Made by a program: the position numbers and the translations under genes. A model generated the notes under the pieces. That model searched no databases and was not told the origin of the DNA. It worked only from the letters and a program-made list of their open reading frames with translations. 64,000 nt of DNA, taken from positions 124,001 to 188,000 of the forward strand of contig JAJQGT010000006.1 of NCBI GenBank assembly GCA_021201135.1, in the 5' to 3' direction. Positions 35,584 to 44,222 of this stretch are shown in pieces. Each line of letters starts with the position of its first letter. Position 1 is the stretch's first letter. Source of the DNA: Oscillospiraceae bacterium. GTDB lineage: Bacteria > Bacillota > Clostridia > Oscillospirales > Ruminococcaceae.

Positions 35584-36749
35584 ACCTTCTTTTTATGCAC
35601 TTGATTGGAATTATTACTGTCAGAGTTGATGGCTTTGATATGGGAACTGTCATAAATCGCTTGAGAAAAGAATGCAAAGTGATTTCGCTTGACACTGAAG
35701 GCGATACGGTTTATACTACGCTTCCGTTTTATTATGAAAAGAAGCTTGAAGATATTTCATATCAAAACAACTGTGTTCTGGAGATTACCTCTCGCAAGGG
35801 CGTCTATTTTCATCTCCGTAAATATCGGAAGAGATATGGCTTTGCTCTCGGTGTTCTTGTTTCTATCCTTCTTTCTTTTTGCCTGTCTAATATTGTTTTC
35901 AGCATCAGAATTGTCGGAACGGATGACGAAAGCGTCGTTTATGAAGTAAGAGAAATTCTCGAAGAAGAAGGGCTGAAGGCGGGTGCATTCATCCCGAATC
36001 TAAACTTTTTAAAGCTTCAGACTAAACTCTTTGAGATTGACGACGATATCTCTTGGGTATCAATCGGCAACAGCGGTTCCGTTGTGACGGTAAATCTGAG
36101 GACAGCTGTCGAGAAGGCAGAGACCGACGAAGGCAGGATTCCATGCAATATAATCGCCGCTGAGGATGCACAGATAGTGGATATCAATGTTCTTGTCGGG
36201 CATCTTGAAATTTTGATAGGTGATGCCGTTGCGAAAGGAGATTTGCTTGTAAGCGGATATGTTGAAAGGGGAAGCGGCAGGACTTATTACTATCATTCTA
36301 TTGCAAACATCACCGCTGTTTTTGAAAGAACTGTCACGTTCGAGCAGAGCATATACGACAGAAAAGTTATCGATGGTGAGACTTACTACGCTAAAAGTCT
36401 GAGCATATTTGATATTGATATACCGATTCCGAACTTAAATGTGCTCAGTGGTTCTTATATCACGGATACATATAGGGCTAATCTCAGTCTTCTCGGAATT
36501 GAACTGCCTATTGGAATCACTACAACCGAATATACCGAGCAGATATATAAGCTGAACATCTACACACTGGACGAAGCGGAAGAAATCGTTTATGAAAGGC
36601 TTGAGAACTACGAAGAGAATCTGATAGGAGATTATGAGATTATGAATAAGGACGTAGCGGTTGAGAAAACAGACAGTTCGGTTGTTCTTACTTGTACCTA
36701 TACTTTGAAGGGTGATATCGGCATAGAGAGCCCGATATTTGCGAAATAA
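35580..36749 (+). CDS. yqfD: Sporulation protein YqfD
   Basis: A 389-aa sporulation membrane protein. An N-terminal soluble part (GIITVRVDGFDMGTVINRL) precedes one membrane helix (about residues 88-108), and a large extracytoplasmic domain follows (REILEEEGLKAGAFIPNL, ISWVSIGNSGSVVTVNLR). YqfD is a sigma-E-dependent protein in Bacillus. yqfC-yqfD-phoH-ybeY-era is a conserved string. The ATG overlaps the stop of yqfC. A terminator directly after the gene separates it from phoH. Confidence 0.9.
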   Translation: MNLLFMHLIGIITVRVDGFDMGTVINRLRKECKVISLDTEGDTVYTTLPFYYEKKLEDISYQNNCVLEITSRKGVYFHLRKYRKRYGFALGVLVSILLSFCLSNIVFSIRIVGTDDESVVYEVREILEEEGLKAGAFIPNLNFLKLQTKLFEIDDDISWVSIGNSGSVVTVNLRTAVEKAETDEGRIPCNIIAAEDAQIVDINVLVGHLEILIGDAVAKGDLLVSGYVERGSGRTYYYHSIANITAVFERTVTFEQSIYDRKVIDGETYYAKSLSIFDIDIPIPNLNVLSGSYITDTYRANLSLLGIELPIGITTTEYTEQIYKLNIYTLDEAEEIVYERLENYEENLIGDYEIMNKDVAVEKTDSSVVLTCTYTLKGDIGIESPIFAK

Positions 36750-36765
36750 TTGATTTATATTGACG

Positions 36766-36790
36766 GCGGGATATTGAAATATCCCGCTTT
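36766..36790 (+). terminator. Terminator of yqfCD, fused with the phoH promoter
   Basis: GCGGGATATT (36766-36775) pairs with AATATCCCGC (36778-36787), followed by TTT. The -35 of the phoH promoter lies inside its loop and right arm. Confidence 0.7.
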
Positions 36791-36802
36791 ATCTGGTATA
36801 AT
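36774..36802 (+). promoter_or_regulatory. Sigma-A promoter of phoH
   Basis: TTGAAA at 36774-36779, a 17-nt spacer, TATAAT at 36797-36802. The phoH ATG is 44 nt downstream of the -10. It gives phoH-ybeY-era vegetative expression separate from the sporulation genes upstream. Confidence 0.8.
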
Positions 36803-36845
36803 AATAGTGGAAAGGGAAGTGCATTTCAAGGAAGGATGTGTATAT

Positions 36846-37826
36846 ATGGAGAAATCTCTGGCTGTAACAAATGTCGGTCTGATACAGGGGCTTTTCGGAA
36901 GTCAGGACGAAAATATCCGCCTGATTCAGGATGAACTCGGAGTTAATATCGTCACAAGGGGCGGCAATATCAAGGTTATCGGTCTTGATAACGAAGTCGA
37001 GAAAGCCTATAAGTGCATAGTTGCTTTGCTTAAAATATTGGAAAACGGTGATGAAATTTCTCCTCAGCAGGTCAGGTATGTTCTGTCTATGGGTGATGAA
37101 ACCTCGGCGGATGAAATCGCGAAGCTTTCCGACGGCGGAATTTGCGTCACTGCCACTGGCAAAACAATCAAGCCCAAGACTCTTGGTCAGAAGAAATATA
37201 TTGATGCCATAGATTCAAATACAATCACATTCGGAGTAGGTCCTGCCGGAACCGGAAAAACATATCTCGCTGTTTCAATGGCTGTAAGAGCATTCAAGTC
37301 TCACAGCATAAATAAGATTATTCTAACTCGTCCTGCCGTTGAAGCAGGGGAGAAGCTTGGCTTTCTTCCGGGAGACCTGCAGACAAAGGTTGACCCATAC
37401 TTAAGACCGCTTTATGATGCGCTTTTCGAAATGCTCGGAGCAGAATCGTTCGCCAAGTATCAGGAAAGAGGAAATATTGAGGTCGCGCCTCTTGCTTATA
37501 TGAGAGGCAGAACCCTTGACGAAGCGTTTGTAATTCTGGATGAAGCGCAGAACACGTCGCCGGAACAGATGAAGATGTTCTTAACCCGTCTCGGTTTCAA
37601 CAGCAAGATGGTTATCACCGGAGATGTAACCCAGATTGATTTGCCTGACCCAAGGAAATCGGGATTAATAGAGGCTGTCAAGGTTCTGAAGAATGTTCCT
37701 GACATAGGGATAATTCACTTTTCCGAAAAGGATGTCGTAAGACACAAGCTTGTTCAGGATATTGTCAAGGCGTATGAGCAATATAACAACAGAGAAAGGA
37801 TGAAAAAGACTCGTGAGAAGGCTTAG
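36846..37826 (+). CDS. PhoH-like ATPase (PhoL type)
   Basis: A 326-aa P-loop ATPase, a putative RNA helicase or RNase partner, as PhoH-like genes nearly always sit beside ybeY. ATG 36846 (AAGGATG upstream) removes an unsupported N-terminal extension that would cross the promoter. An N-terminal KH-like region (residues ~1-70) precedes Walker A GPAGTGKT (132-139) and Walker B AFVILDEAQN. The stop lies within the start region of ybeY, so translation is probably coupled. Confidence 0.92.
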   Translation: MEKSLAVTNVGLIQGLFGSQDENIRLIQDELGVNIVTRGGNIKVIGLDNEVEKAYKCIVALLKILENGDEISPQQVRYVLSMGDETSADEIAKLSDGGICVTATGKTIKPKTLGQKKYIDAIDSNTITFGVGPAGTGKTYLAVSMAVRAFKSHSINKIILTRPAVEAGEKLGFLPGDLQTKVDPYLRPLYDALFEMLGAESFAKYQERGNIEVAPLAYMRGRTLDEAFVILDEAQNTSPEQMKMFLTRLGFNSKMVITGDVTQIDLPDPRKSGLIEAVKVLKNVPDIGIIHFSEKDVVRHKLVQDIVKAYEQYNNRERMKKTREKA

Positions 37827-38358
37827 AGTTGCGTTTAATAACGAGCAGAAGTATATACCGATAACAAAGGAATTCAGAAAGCTGTTGCGCTCTTGTTGCA
37901 AGTGTTCTCTTTGCTGTGTGGGCTTTGATGAGAACTGCGAGATAAGCATTTCATTTGTCACAAATGATGTTATAAAAGAGTTGAACGCTCAGTATCGCAA
38001 TATAGATGCGCCTACGGATGTTTTGTCTTTCCCGCTTGCCGACAACTGCGAGTTTGATCTGAATCCCGACAGCGATTGTTATATGCTCGGAGACATAATT
38101 ATTTCCACGGAAAAGGCTGCTGAACAGGCGGTAGATAATAATCATTCTACGGAAAGAGAAATAGCATTCCTGGTTGTCCATTCTATGCTTCATCTGTTGG
38201 GATACGACCATCCCGACGAGGACGGACCGGAAACCAAGGAGATGCGCTTAAAAGAAAAAGAAATTATGCGTTCACTTGGATATGAAAGCGGAGAAATACT
38301 TTTGCATCCTGTTCATTCCAAGGACGATTTACAATCAGTGGAGGAAGAAGCTAAGTGA
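37813..38358 (+). CDS. ybeY: Endoribonuclease YbeY (rRNA maturation factor)
   Basis: Zinc-dependent RNase needed for 16S rRNA 3' maturation and 70S quality control; 181 aa. The metal site HSMLHLLGYDH (H-x3-H-x5-H) is intact. It starts at GTG 37813, overlapping phoH by 14 nt; AAAGGATG lies just upstream. An N-terminal Cys-rich stretch (CCKCSLCC, residues ~28-35) is unusual for the family and may bind metal. era follows with a 4-nt overlap; the dgkA and cdd genes often between ybeY and era are missing. Confidence 0.94.
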   Translation: MRRLRVAFNNEQKYIPITKEFRKLLRSCCKCSLCCVGFDENCEISISFVTNDVIKELNAQYRNIDAPTDVLSFPLADNCEFDLNPDSDCYMLGDIIISTEKAAEQAVDNNHSTEREIAFLVVHSMLHLLGYDHPDEDGPETKEMRLKEKEIMRSLGYESGEILLHPVHSKDDLQSVEEEAK

Positions 38359-39254
38359 CAGAAAATTCATTTGTAACAATCGTCGGAAGACCGAATGCGG
38401 GAAAATCATCACTCATAAACGCCCTCGTCGGCGAGAAGATAGCGGCAGTAAGCTCGAAGCCTCAGACTACGAGAACCAAGATTACAGGCGTTCTCACAAG
38501 AGGAGATATTCAGTATGTCTTCATGGATACTCCGGGAATGCACCGCTCAAGGGACAAGCTTTCCGAATACATGCTTAAGGCTATTGATAACTCAGTAAGC
38601 TCGGTAGATTGCGCTTTGCTGGTTGTTGATTCAACGAAAAAGTCGGGAGAAGCCGAGAAAACGCTTTTAGCGTCACTTCAGGCGTCCAAGACTCCCGTTA
38701 TTCTTGTCATCAATAAAGTCGACCTGTTTGAGAATAAAGAGGATCTGATTCCTGTCATTGCCGAATATGCGGCACTCTATGATTTCGATTCCGTTGTCCC
38801 GATAAGTGCTATTAACTCGGACGGGCTCGATATTATACTTGATGCTATTTCAAAACACACGGTAAAGGGACCGCACTATTTCCCGGATGACAAATTTACC
38901 GACCAGCCGGAGCGTGTAATAATCTCTGAAATGATAAGAGAAAAGCTTCTTGAATTGCTTTCCGATGAGGTTCCGCACGGAATCGCGGTAAGCGTCGAGA
39001 GCTTGCAGGAAAGAGACACCCGTTCGGGTGAGAGCATAATGGATGTAGTAGCAACTATATACTGCGAAAAAGAGTCTCACAAAGGCATCATCATCGGCAA
39101 AAACGGAGCTATGCTCAAGAAAGTCGGTCAGCTTGCAAGAGAGGATATCGAGCGGTTCTTCATGATAAAAACGAACCTCAAGCTCTGGGTAAAGGTCAAG
39201 GAAAATTGGCGTAACAGAGACGCTTTGATTAAAAACTTCGGTCTCGGCGACTGA
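38355..39254 (+). CDS. era: GTPase Era
   Basis: Essential GTPase in 30S assembly, 299 aa, starting at GTG 38355. G1 is GRPNAGKSS, G3 MDTPGM, G4 NKVD. The C-terminal KH domain (HKGIIIGKNGAMLKKVGQLARED as its core, residues ~236-258) binds the 3' end of 16S rRNA, the same region that YbeY processes. The two genes are translationally coupled here. Confidence 0.97.
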   Translation: MTENSFVTIVGRPNAGKSSLINALVGEKIAAVSSKPQTTRTKITGVLTRGDIQYVFMDTPGMHRSRDKLSEYMLKAIDNSVSSVDCALLVVDSTKKSGEAEKTLLASLQASKTPVILVINKVDLFENKEDLIPVIAEYAALYDFDSVVPISAINSDGLDIILDAISKHTVKGPHYFPDDKFTDQPERVIISEMIREKLLELLSDEVPHGIAVSVESLQERDTRSGESIMDVVATIYCEKESHKGIIIGKNGAMLKKVGQLAREDIERFFMIKTNLKLWVKVKENWRNRDALIKNFGLGD

Positions 39255-39314
39255 TTTTACCATTCATAAATCCTCCCGGTCTGCTAAAGCTAAAGACAAG
39301 TGGCAGGTGATGAT

Positions 39315-39455
39315 ATGGACAAGCTCTGGCAGATATTTTATTCGAGCGGCAAGATTGCCGACTATCTGATATACAAACATAAACTGATACAAGGCGGAAA
39401 TAAGAATGCTGACAGTGAAGGGTCTTGTGATAAGAGAGCGACAGTACGGCGATAA
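39315..39455 (+). CDS. yqzL: YqzL-like micro-protein between era and recO
   Basis: A 46-aa frame, ATG 39315 preceded by GGCAGGTGAT. The N-terminal half, LWQIFYSSGKIADYLIYK, matches the YqzL pattern W-x2-F-x2-(T/S)-G-x-I-x2-YL-x-YK, and in Bacillus yqzL also lies between era and recO. The C-terminal half is basic and overlaps the first 50 nt of recO in another frame. Function unknown in any species as far as I know. The call rests on position, spacing and the short motif. Confidence 0.65.
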   Translation: MDKLWQIFYSSGKIADYLIYKHKLIQGGNKNADSEGSCDKRATVRR

Positions 39456-40173
39456 CGACAAGTTTTTGAGTATACTTACCGACTCAAATGGCTTGCTTGA
39501 CGTGTACGCCAAGGGCGTCAAGAAGCAAAACGCAAAGAATGCTTCTGTTGCGCAGACCTTTTGCTATGCCAATTTCTGCTTTTCTGAAGGGAAAAACGGC
39601 GGGTATATCCTGAATTCTGCGGAACCGATAAGGCTGTTTTACGATATTCGGCTTGACGTTTCGCGATTTTCTCTTGCAAGCTATTTTTGTGAGATGATAC
39701 TGTATACCTGCGTCAGCGAACAGCCGAGCGGGGAAGTACTGAGACTTATGCTGAATGCTCTGCATTTTCTGTCAACAGGTGAGAAGAGGGAAGCTCTCGT
39801 CAAGTCGGTATTTGAACTGAGGCTCCTTTGCGAGCTCGGACTGACGCCGAATTTAATCGGCTGTTGCAAGTGCTATAAATACTCCGATGTACAGATGCAG
39901 TTCGATTTGAGTGAGGGAAAGCTCTACTGCGAAAACTGCTGCGGGAAGCGTGATTTAAGCGTATGCGAGATTGTCGACATGACAACGCTTCATGCAATCA
40001 GGCATATAGCTCTTTCCGAGCAGGACAAGATTTTCAGCTTCAGAATTCCCGATGAATATCTGCCGGTGCTTTCGAACATAACCGAAAGATACGCCGAAAT
40101 TCAGCTCGGGCATAGCTTTCTGACGCTTGATTTTTACAAATCCCTTCAAAATGACAATATGGGTGAAAAATAA
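39406..40173 (+). CDS. recO: DNA repair protein RecO
   Basis: Mediator of RecA loading in gap repair, 255 aa. The N-terminal OB fold (VKGLVIRERQYGDNDKFLSILT) and a C-terminal helical domain with a four-Cys zinc site (CCKCYKYSD ... CENCCGKR) are present. GGCGG lies upstream of ATG 39406. Its first 50 nt overlap the yqzL-like frame. The mutS2 ATG overlaps its stop, an unusual but clear coupling. Confidence 0.95.
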   Translation: MLTVKGLVIRERQYGDNDKFLSILTDSNGLLDVYAKGVKKQNAKNASVAQTFCYANFCFSEGKNGGYILNSAEPIRLFYDIRLDVSRFSLASYFCEMILYTCVSEQPSGEVLRLMLNALHFLSTGEKREALVKSVFELRLLCELGLTPNLIGCCKCYKYSDVQMQFDLSEGKLYCENCCGKRDLSVCEIVDMTTLHAIRHIALSEQDKIFSFRIPDEYLPVLSNITERYAEIQLGHSFLTLDFYKSLQNDNMGEK

Positions 40174-42566
40174 TGAGAGAAGAATACAAAACACTTGAAT
40201 TACATAAAATTCTCGAGATGCTGTCGGATGAATGCTCAAATGATGCTTCAAAGAATATGGCACTTGATACTGAGCCGTTGAACGATTTGGAAACTGTACA
40301 AACCGAGGTCAAAAAGACCTTTGACGCTTTTAACGCTTCCGTAAGATTCGGAAGTCCTAATTTTATCAGATTTCCTGACATTTCGGTTATCGCAAAAAGA
40401 GCGCAGAGCGGCGCAACGCTTTCACTAAGAGAACTTCTTGATGTTTCAAGGATGCTTTCCCAGACGGAGATTCTTTTGTCGTGGCGACAGCAGTTTTCCG
40501 ATGAGGAGTTCAGCCTCGATTATCTCTTTGAGTGCTTATTCTCTAACAGAGAGCTTAATTACAAGATAACCAATGCGGTTGTCAGCGAAGAGGAAATAGC
40601 GGATAATGCAAGCCCCGAGCTTGCTTCTATAAGAAGAAAGATTCTGTCTGCAGGCTCTAAAATTCGCGATACACTTGACAAGATGATTAAGTCAGCCGAT
40701 ACTCAAACGTATTTGCAGGATAATCTCATAACAATGCGTGACGGCAGATATGTCCTGCCGGTGAAGTCCGAGGCTAAAAACAGCATCCCAGGACTTGTTC
40801 ATGACACTTCAGCAAGCGGTCAGACCTATTTTATCGAGCCGATGGCTGTTGTCGAAGCGAACAATGAAATTAGAATCCTCAAAGGCAAGGAGCAGGACGA
40901 GATTCACAGAATCATTGCGGAGCTTTCGAGTGACTGTGCCGCTTTTGCAGAACAGCTTATTTCGGATTATAACTCCGCGGTAATGCTTGACTTGTACTTT
41001 GCAAAATCAGATTTGGGTGCGAAGATGTCAGCCGCCATGCCGACAATTTCCGATGACGGTGAGGTCATTCTCAAGAAAGCACGCCATCCGCTTATTGATA
41101 AGGATAAGGTGGTGCCGATTGATTTTGCTATCGGAAACGGTTACGATGCCTTGATTATCACAGGACCGAATACCGGTGGTAAGACTGTAATTCTTAAAAC
41201 TGTCGGGCTTCTGACGCTTATGACAATGTGCGGACTTCTGATTCCCGTTGCCGACGGAAGCAAGATAACCGTTTTCAGCGATATTCTTGTTGATATCGGC
41301 GACAAGCAGTCTATCGAGGAAAGCCTTTCGACATTCTCGTCCCACATGACAGATATTGTTGATATTTTGAACAGAGTCAGCTATAGTTCATTGCTACTTA
41401 TTGATGAGCTCGGTTCTGGAACAGACCCTGTCGAAGGTGCGGCACTGGCGGTCGCTATTATCGAGAGAATCAAGATGACCGGTGCAAAGCTTGTCACCAC
41501 AACTCACTATCAGGAGCTTAAAATGTATGCTCTTGAAACCGAGGGCGTCGAGAACGCTTCTTGTGAGTTTGACATCAAGACCTTGCAACCCACTTATAGA
41601 CTTATAATCGGTTCTCCCGGCAAATCTAACGCCTTCGCGATTTCCAAGCGATTGGGAATTGATGACGGGATTATTTCTCGTGCCGAAGGACTTATGTCTG
41701 CAGAAGCTCAGAAATTTGAGGATACTATCGAACGACTTGAAGCCGCTCGTCAGGATTACGAGGAGAAGGCGGCGCTTGCCGAAAAATACGAAAGGGAAGT
41801 GCAGACGCTTCGTGATGAGCTTAAGAGCGAACACGAAAAGTATCAATCTGAAAAAGATAAAGAACTGCTCAAGGTCAAAAAAGAGGCACGGGAGCTCGTT
41901 GAGCGGGTTAATATGCAGTCGCGCAGGCTTATGAATGAGCTCGAGGATATCAAGAAGTTGAAAGATAAAGAAGACTTCTCTCAGAGAGTTCAGCAGGAGA
42001 GACAGAAGTATAAGTCCGAAATCGACAGCATGTATAACGAGGCTTCAAAGCTCGGCGAGCTTTCGGATGAGGACTATGTTCCATCGAGACCGTTCAAGAA
42101 GGGCGACGATGTTATCATAAGAGATGGTAACAAAACGGGAATTCTCATGTCGCTTCCTGACGCTTCCGGCAACTGCGTTGTTCAGATGGGAATTATGAAA
42201 ACAAAAGTTCATATTTCACTTCTGAGGCTTGCTGAAAAAGAAATTACTTTCAATAATAAATCAATAAAGAGAAAGCAACAGGGAAGTGTATCTAATTCAA
42301 CAGAGAGCCGTGCAACGAGAAAAGCCGAGACCGAGCTCGATATCAGAGGTTATACGGTAGACGAGGGACTCTATGAGCTTGATTCGTTTATAGACAAGGC
42401 TATCATGAGCGGTAACAAAACCGTTATGATAATCCACGGTAAAGGTACCGGAGCTTTGAAGACAGCTGTAAGAAATCACTTAAGAAAGCATCCGTCTGTT
42501 GAGTCTATGAGAAAAGGCGTATACGGCGAAGGCGAAGATGGAGTTACGGTTGTAGAGCTCAAATAG
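40173..42566 (+). CDS. mutS2: MutS2 (RqcU-type) ATPase/nuclease
   Basis: MutS-like protein lacking the mismatch-binding domain; 797 aa. Walker A is GPNTGGKT, Walker B LLLIDELGSGTDP. A long coiled coil (about residues 500-620) and a KOW-like segment (FKKGDDVIIRDGNKTG) precede the C-terminal Smr nuclease domain (ELDIRGYTVDEGL ... IIHGKGTGALKTAV). In Bacillus this protein splits collided ribosomes and restricts recombination. The start ATG overlaps the recO stop. No terminator is evident before the recombinase gene 200 nt downstream. Confidence 0.95.
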   Translation: MREEYKTLELHKILEMLSDECSNDASKNMALDTEPLNDLETVQTEVKKTFDAFNASVRFGSPNFIRFPDISVIAKRAQSGATLSLRELLDVSRMLSQTEILLSWRQQFSDEEFSLDYLFECLFSNRELNYKITNAVVSEEEIADNASPELASIRRKILSAGSKIRDTLDKMIKSADTQTYLQDNLITMRDGRYVLPVKSEAKNSIPGLVHDTSASGQTYFIEPMAVVEANNEIRILKGKEQDEIHRIIAELSSDCAAFAEQLISDYNSAVMLDLYFAKSDLGAKMSAAMPTISDDGEVILKKARHPLIDKDKVVPIDFAIGNGYDALIITGPNTGGKTVILKTVGLLTLMTMCGLLIPVADGSKITVFSDILVDIGDKQSIEESLSTFSSHMTDIVDILNRVSYSSLLLIDELGSGTDPVEGAALAVAIIERIKMTGAKLVTTTHYQELKMYALETEGVENASCEFDIKTLQPTYRLIIGSPGKSNAFAISKRLGIDDGIISRAEGLMSAEAQKFEDTIERLEAARQDYEEKAALAEKYEREVQTLRDELKSEHEKYQSEKDKELLKVKKEARELVERVNMQSRRLMNELEDIKKLKDKEDFSQRVQQERQKYKSEIDSMYNEASKLGELSDEDYVPSRPFKKGDDVIIRDGNKTGILMSLPDASGNCVVQMGIMKTKVHISLLRLAEKEITFNNKSIKRKQQGSVSNSTESRATRKAETELDIRGYTVDEGLYELDSFIDKAIMSGNKTVMIIHGKGTGALKTAVRNHLRKHPSVESMRKGVYGEGEDGVTVVELK

Positions 42567-42685
42567 TTATCAGTGATTAGTAGCCGACGTGTAAAAGTGA
42601 TCATGGGGAAGTGCTTTTTTGGGCTTGCATATTGTGTCTTTGAGAATAATAAATTCGTAAAGTAGTGCAGAATAAAATATATGCC

Positions 42686-42749
42686 GATGTGCGTTAAATC
42701 GAAATTTAGCGCACATCAGGGGACGGAAAAACGGCTTTTCAGCCGCTTT
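42686..42749 (+). promoter_or_regulatory. Two-hairpin leader of the XerC/D-like gene
   Basis: A 14-bp stem (42686-42699 with 42704-42717, CGAA tetraloop, one T-G pair) is followed by AGGGGA (42718-42723) and then a small stem CGGCT/AGCCG (42732-42736 with 42741-42745) that ends in CTTTT. The second stem could be a weak terminator. The first may be an mRNA 5' element. The rest of the 202-nt gap shows only a weak promoter candidate (TTGCAT 42625, TAATAA 42647). Confidence 0.5.
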
Positions 42750-42768
42750 TATAAGTGTGGTGTTTATA

Positions 42769-43830
42769 ATGCGTGAAGAATACAGAAAAGATTGCCCTGC
42801 ATATCTCAGCGGCTATCTTACATATGCCGGTTCCGTTGTCGGTCGTACCGATAGAACCGTTGAAGCCTACTATGTTGATATCCGTACTTTTCTAAGATAT
42901 TTGGTTGCGGTCAAACACAGTGATGTCAATCTCGAAGAAACTCCCTTTGAGAAAATTCCAATTAAGAACGTTCCTTTTTCTTATGTCAAAGAATTCACGT
43001 TGATGGATGCTTACGAGTACATGAACTATCTTATAAATGAACGCAATAACTCAAATAAGACCCGTGCCAGAAAAACGTCGTCCCTGCGTAGATTTTATGA
43101 TTTCTTAGCTTCGTATAGATCTCCGGAGATATATAGGCTCGAAACAAATCCTCTTGACAAGCTGGAACTTCCGAGACCGGAAAAGACGCTTCCTAAGTAT
43201 CTTGAGCTTGACCAAAGCAAAGAACTTTTGGATGATGTAAAGAGCGAAAATTATCTCCGTGATTACTGTATATTAACTATATTTCTTAATTGCGGTTTGC
43301 GACTCAGCGAGCTTGCCGGATTGGATATTGATGATTACAGCGAAAGCGCAAGAACGCTCAGGGTTTTCGGAAAAGGTCGGAAGGAACGGATTGTTTATCT
43401 GAATGATGCTTGTATTTCGGCATTGAACGCTTATTTGGAGGTCAGACCAAAGTCTTTGGTGGATCCCGATGCCATCTTTTTGTCGTCATATCATGACCAT
43501 CGGCGGCTTTCAAATCGTAGGATTCAGCGGATTGTTGAGGACCAACTTGAAATAGCCGGTCTCGGAAACCTTGGAATTTCTCCGCATAAGCTAAGACACA
43601 CCGCCGCAACTCTGATGTATGAATACGGCGATGTTGACCCGATAGTTTTGAAGGACGTTTTGGGACATGTCAGCGTTGCTACAACCGAAATTTACACCCA
43701 CTTATCGAATAAGGACAGGAAAATGGCTGTTGAAAGCTCCCCTCTTGCAGATATGAAGGCGAATGGTAACGCAGGGAAGCTGTCTGAGAAGTCGGAAGAT
43801 GATACGGAGAACTCCCCTACTGATAATTAA
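42769..43830 (+). CDS. XerC/XerD-type tyrosine recombinase
   Basis: A 353-aa tyrosine recombinase with every catalytic residue: R178 (GLRLSEL), K202 (GKGRKER), H273 and R276 (HKLRHT), H300 (GHVS) and nucleophile Y309 (EIYTH). The N-terminal SAM-like domain covers residues ~5-140. A ~40-residue acidic/polar tail beyond the Tyr is extra. Housekeeping neighbours and no att-like repeats suggest a chromosomal Xer protein for dimer resolution, not a phage integrase. Start uncertain: ATG 42769 and GTG 42757 both lack a clear Shine-Dalgarno. A terminator follows. Confidence 0.85.
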   Translation: MREEYRKDCPAYLSGYLTYAGSVVGRTDRTVEAYYVDIRTFLRYLVAVKHSDVNLEETPFEKIPIKNVPFSYVKEFTLMDAYEYMNYLINERNNSNKTRARKTSSLRRFYDFLASYRSPEIYRLETNPLDKLELPRPEKTLPKYLELDQSKELLDDVKSENYLRDYCILTIFLNCGLRLSELAGLDIDDYSESARTLRVFGKGRKERIVYLNDACISALNAYLEVRPKSLVDPDAIFLSSYHDHRRLSNRRIQRIVEDQLEIAGLGNLGISPHKLRHTAATLMYEYGDVDPIVLKDVLGHVSVATTEIYTHLSNKDRKMAVESSPLADMKANGNAGKLSEKSEDDTENSPTDN

Positions 43831-43859
43831 TTATCTTTAGTTACAATATTGTGAGGCAT

Positions 43860-43894
43860 AAAAAATCCCCAAGCTGAATGCTTGAGGATTTTTT
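43860..43894. terminator. Bidirectional terminator
   Basis: AAAAAATCCCCAAGC (43860-43874) faces GCTTGAGGATTTTTT (43880-43894), one mismatch. A-run and T-run on either side let it serve both the recombinase gene (plus) and the Gly-rich protein gene (minus). Confidence 0.9.
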
Positions 43895-43911
43895 GGTAAG
43901 TTAAAGCAGGA

Positions 43912-44196
43912 TTATTGCTTCTTCTTCCTTGCTGATCTGACGCCAACTGTGCCTAACGTAAGAGCAGAAATCGCGCCGACAACGCTCATGACATAAGGCA
44001 TGCAACAGCTACCGCCACAGCCGCGTCTCATTGGTCTTCTTCTCGGCGGGGGCATCATGCCACCTCTCGGTCCCATTCCGCCGCCTCTTGGTCCGCCTCC
44101 GAAGCCGCCACCGGGTCCGCCGGGTCCACGACCGCCGCCTGGTCCACGACCGCCGCCTGGTCCACGACCTCCGCCGGGTCCACCTGGTCCGGGCAT
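43912..44196 (-). CDS. Gly/Arg/Pro-rich small membrane protein with GGRGPG repeats
   Basis: A 94-aa protein of unknown function. ATG 44196 has AAAGGAG at correct spacing; an in-frame start 12 codons earlier would span this site. Residues 1-50 are Gly/Pro/Arg repeats (GGRGPG three times), 51-58 a basic PRRRPMRR stretch, then Cys60, 64 and 65. A hydrophobic helix follows (~67-86) with the basic end RSARKKKQ. The disordered RGG-like part could bind RNA, polyanions or membrane surfaces. It has a strong promoter and its own terminator. No family recognised. Confidence 0.65.
   Translation of the reverse strand: MPGPGGPGGGRGPGGGRGPGGGRGPGGPGGGFGGGPRGGGMGPRGGMMPPPRRRPMRRGCGGSCCMPYVMSVVGAISALTLGTVGVRSARKKKQ
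44123..44176. repeat. 18-bp tandem repeat (3 units) in the Gly-rich gene
   Basis: Units at 44123-44140 and 44141-44158 are identical (GGTCCACGACCGCCGCCT on the plus strand). The third (44159-44176) differs at two positions. They encode the GGRGPG repeats, and copy number could vary between strains. Confidence 0.85.
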
Positions 44197-44222
44197 TCCG
44201 ATCACTCCTTTCTTACATAGTG

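Noticed and set aside
42769-43830. XerC/D-like gene as an integrase of a mobile element
   Set aside because: Neighbours are housekeeping genes, there are no direct repeats, tRNA or phage genes, and composition is even. A chromosomal Xer recombinase is simpler.
44123-44176. CRISPR-like array
   Set aside because: Units are 18 bp, directly adjacent without spacers, and in a coding frame.
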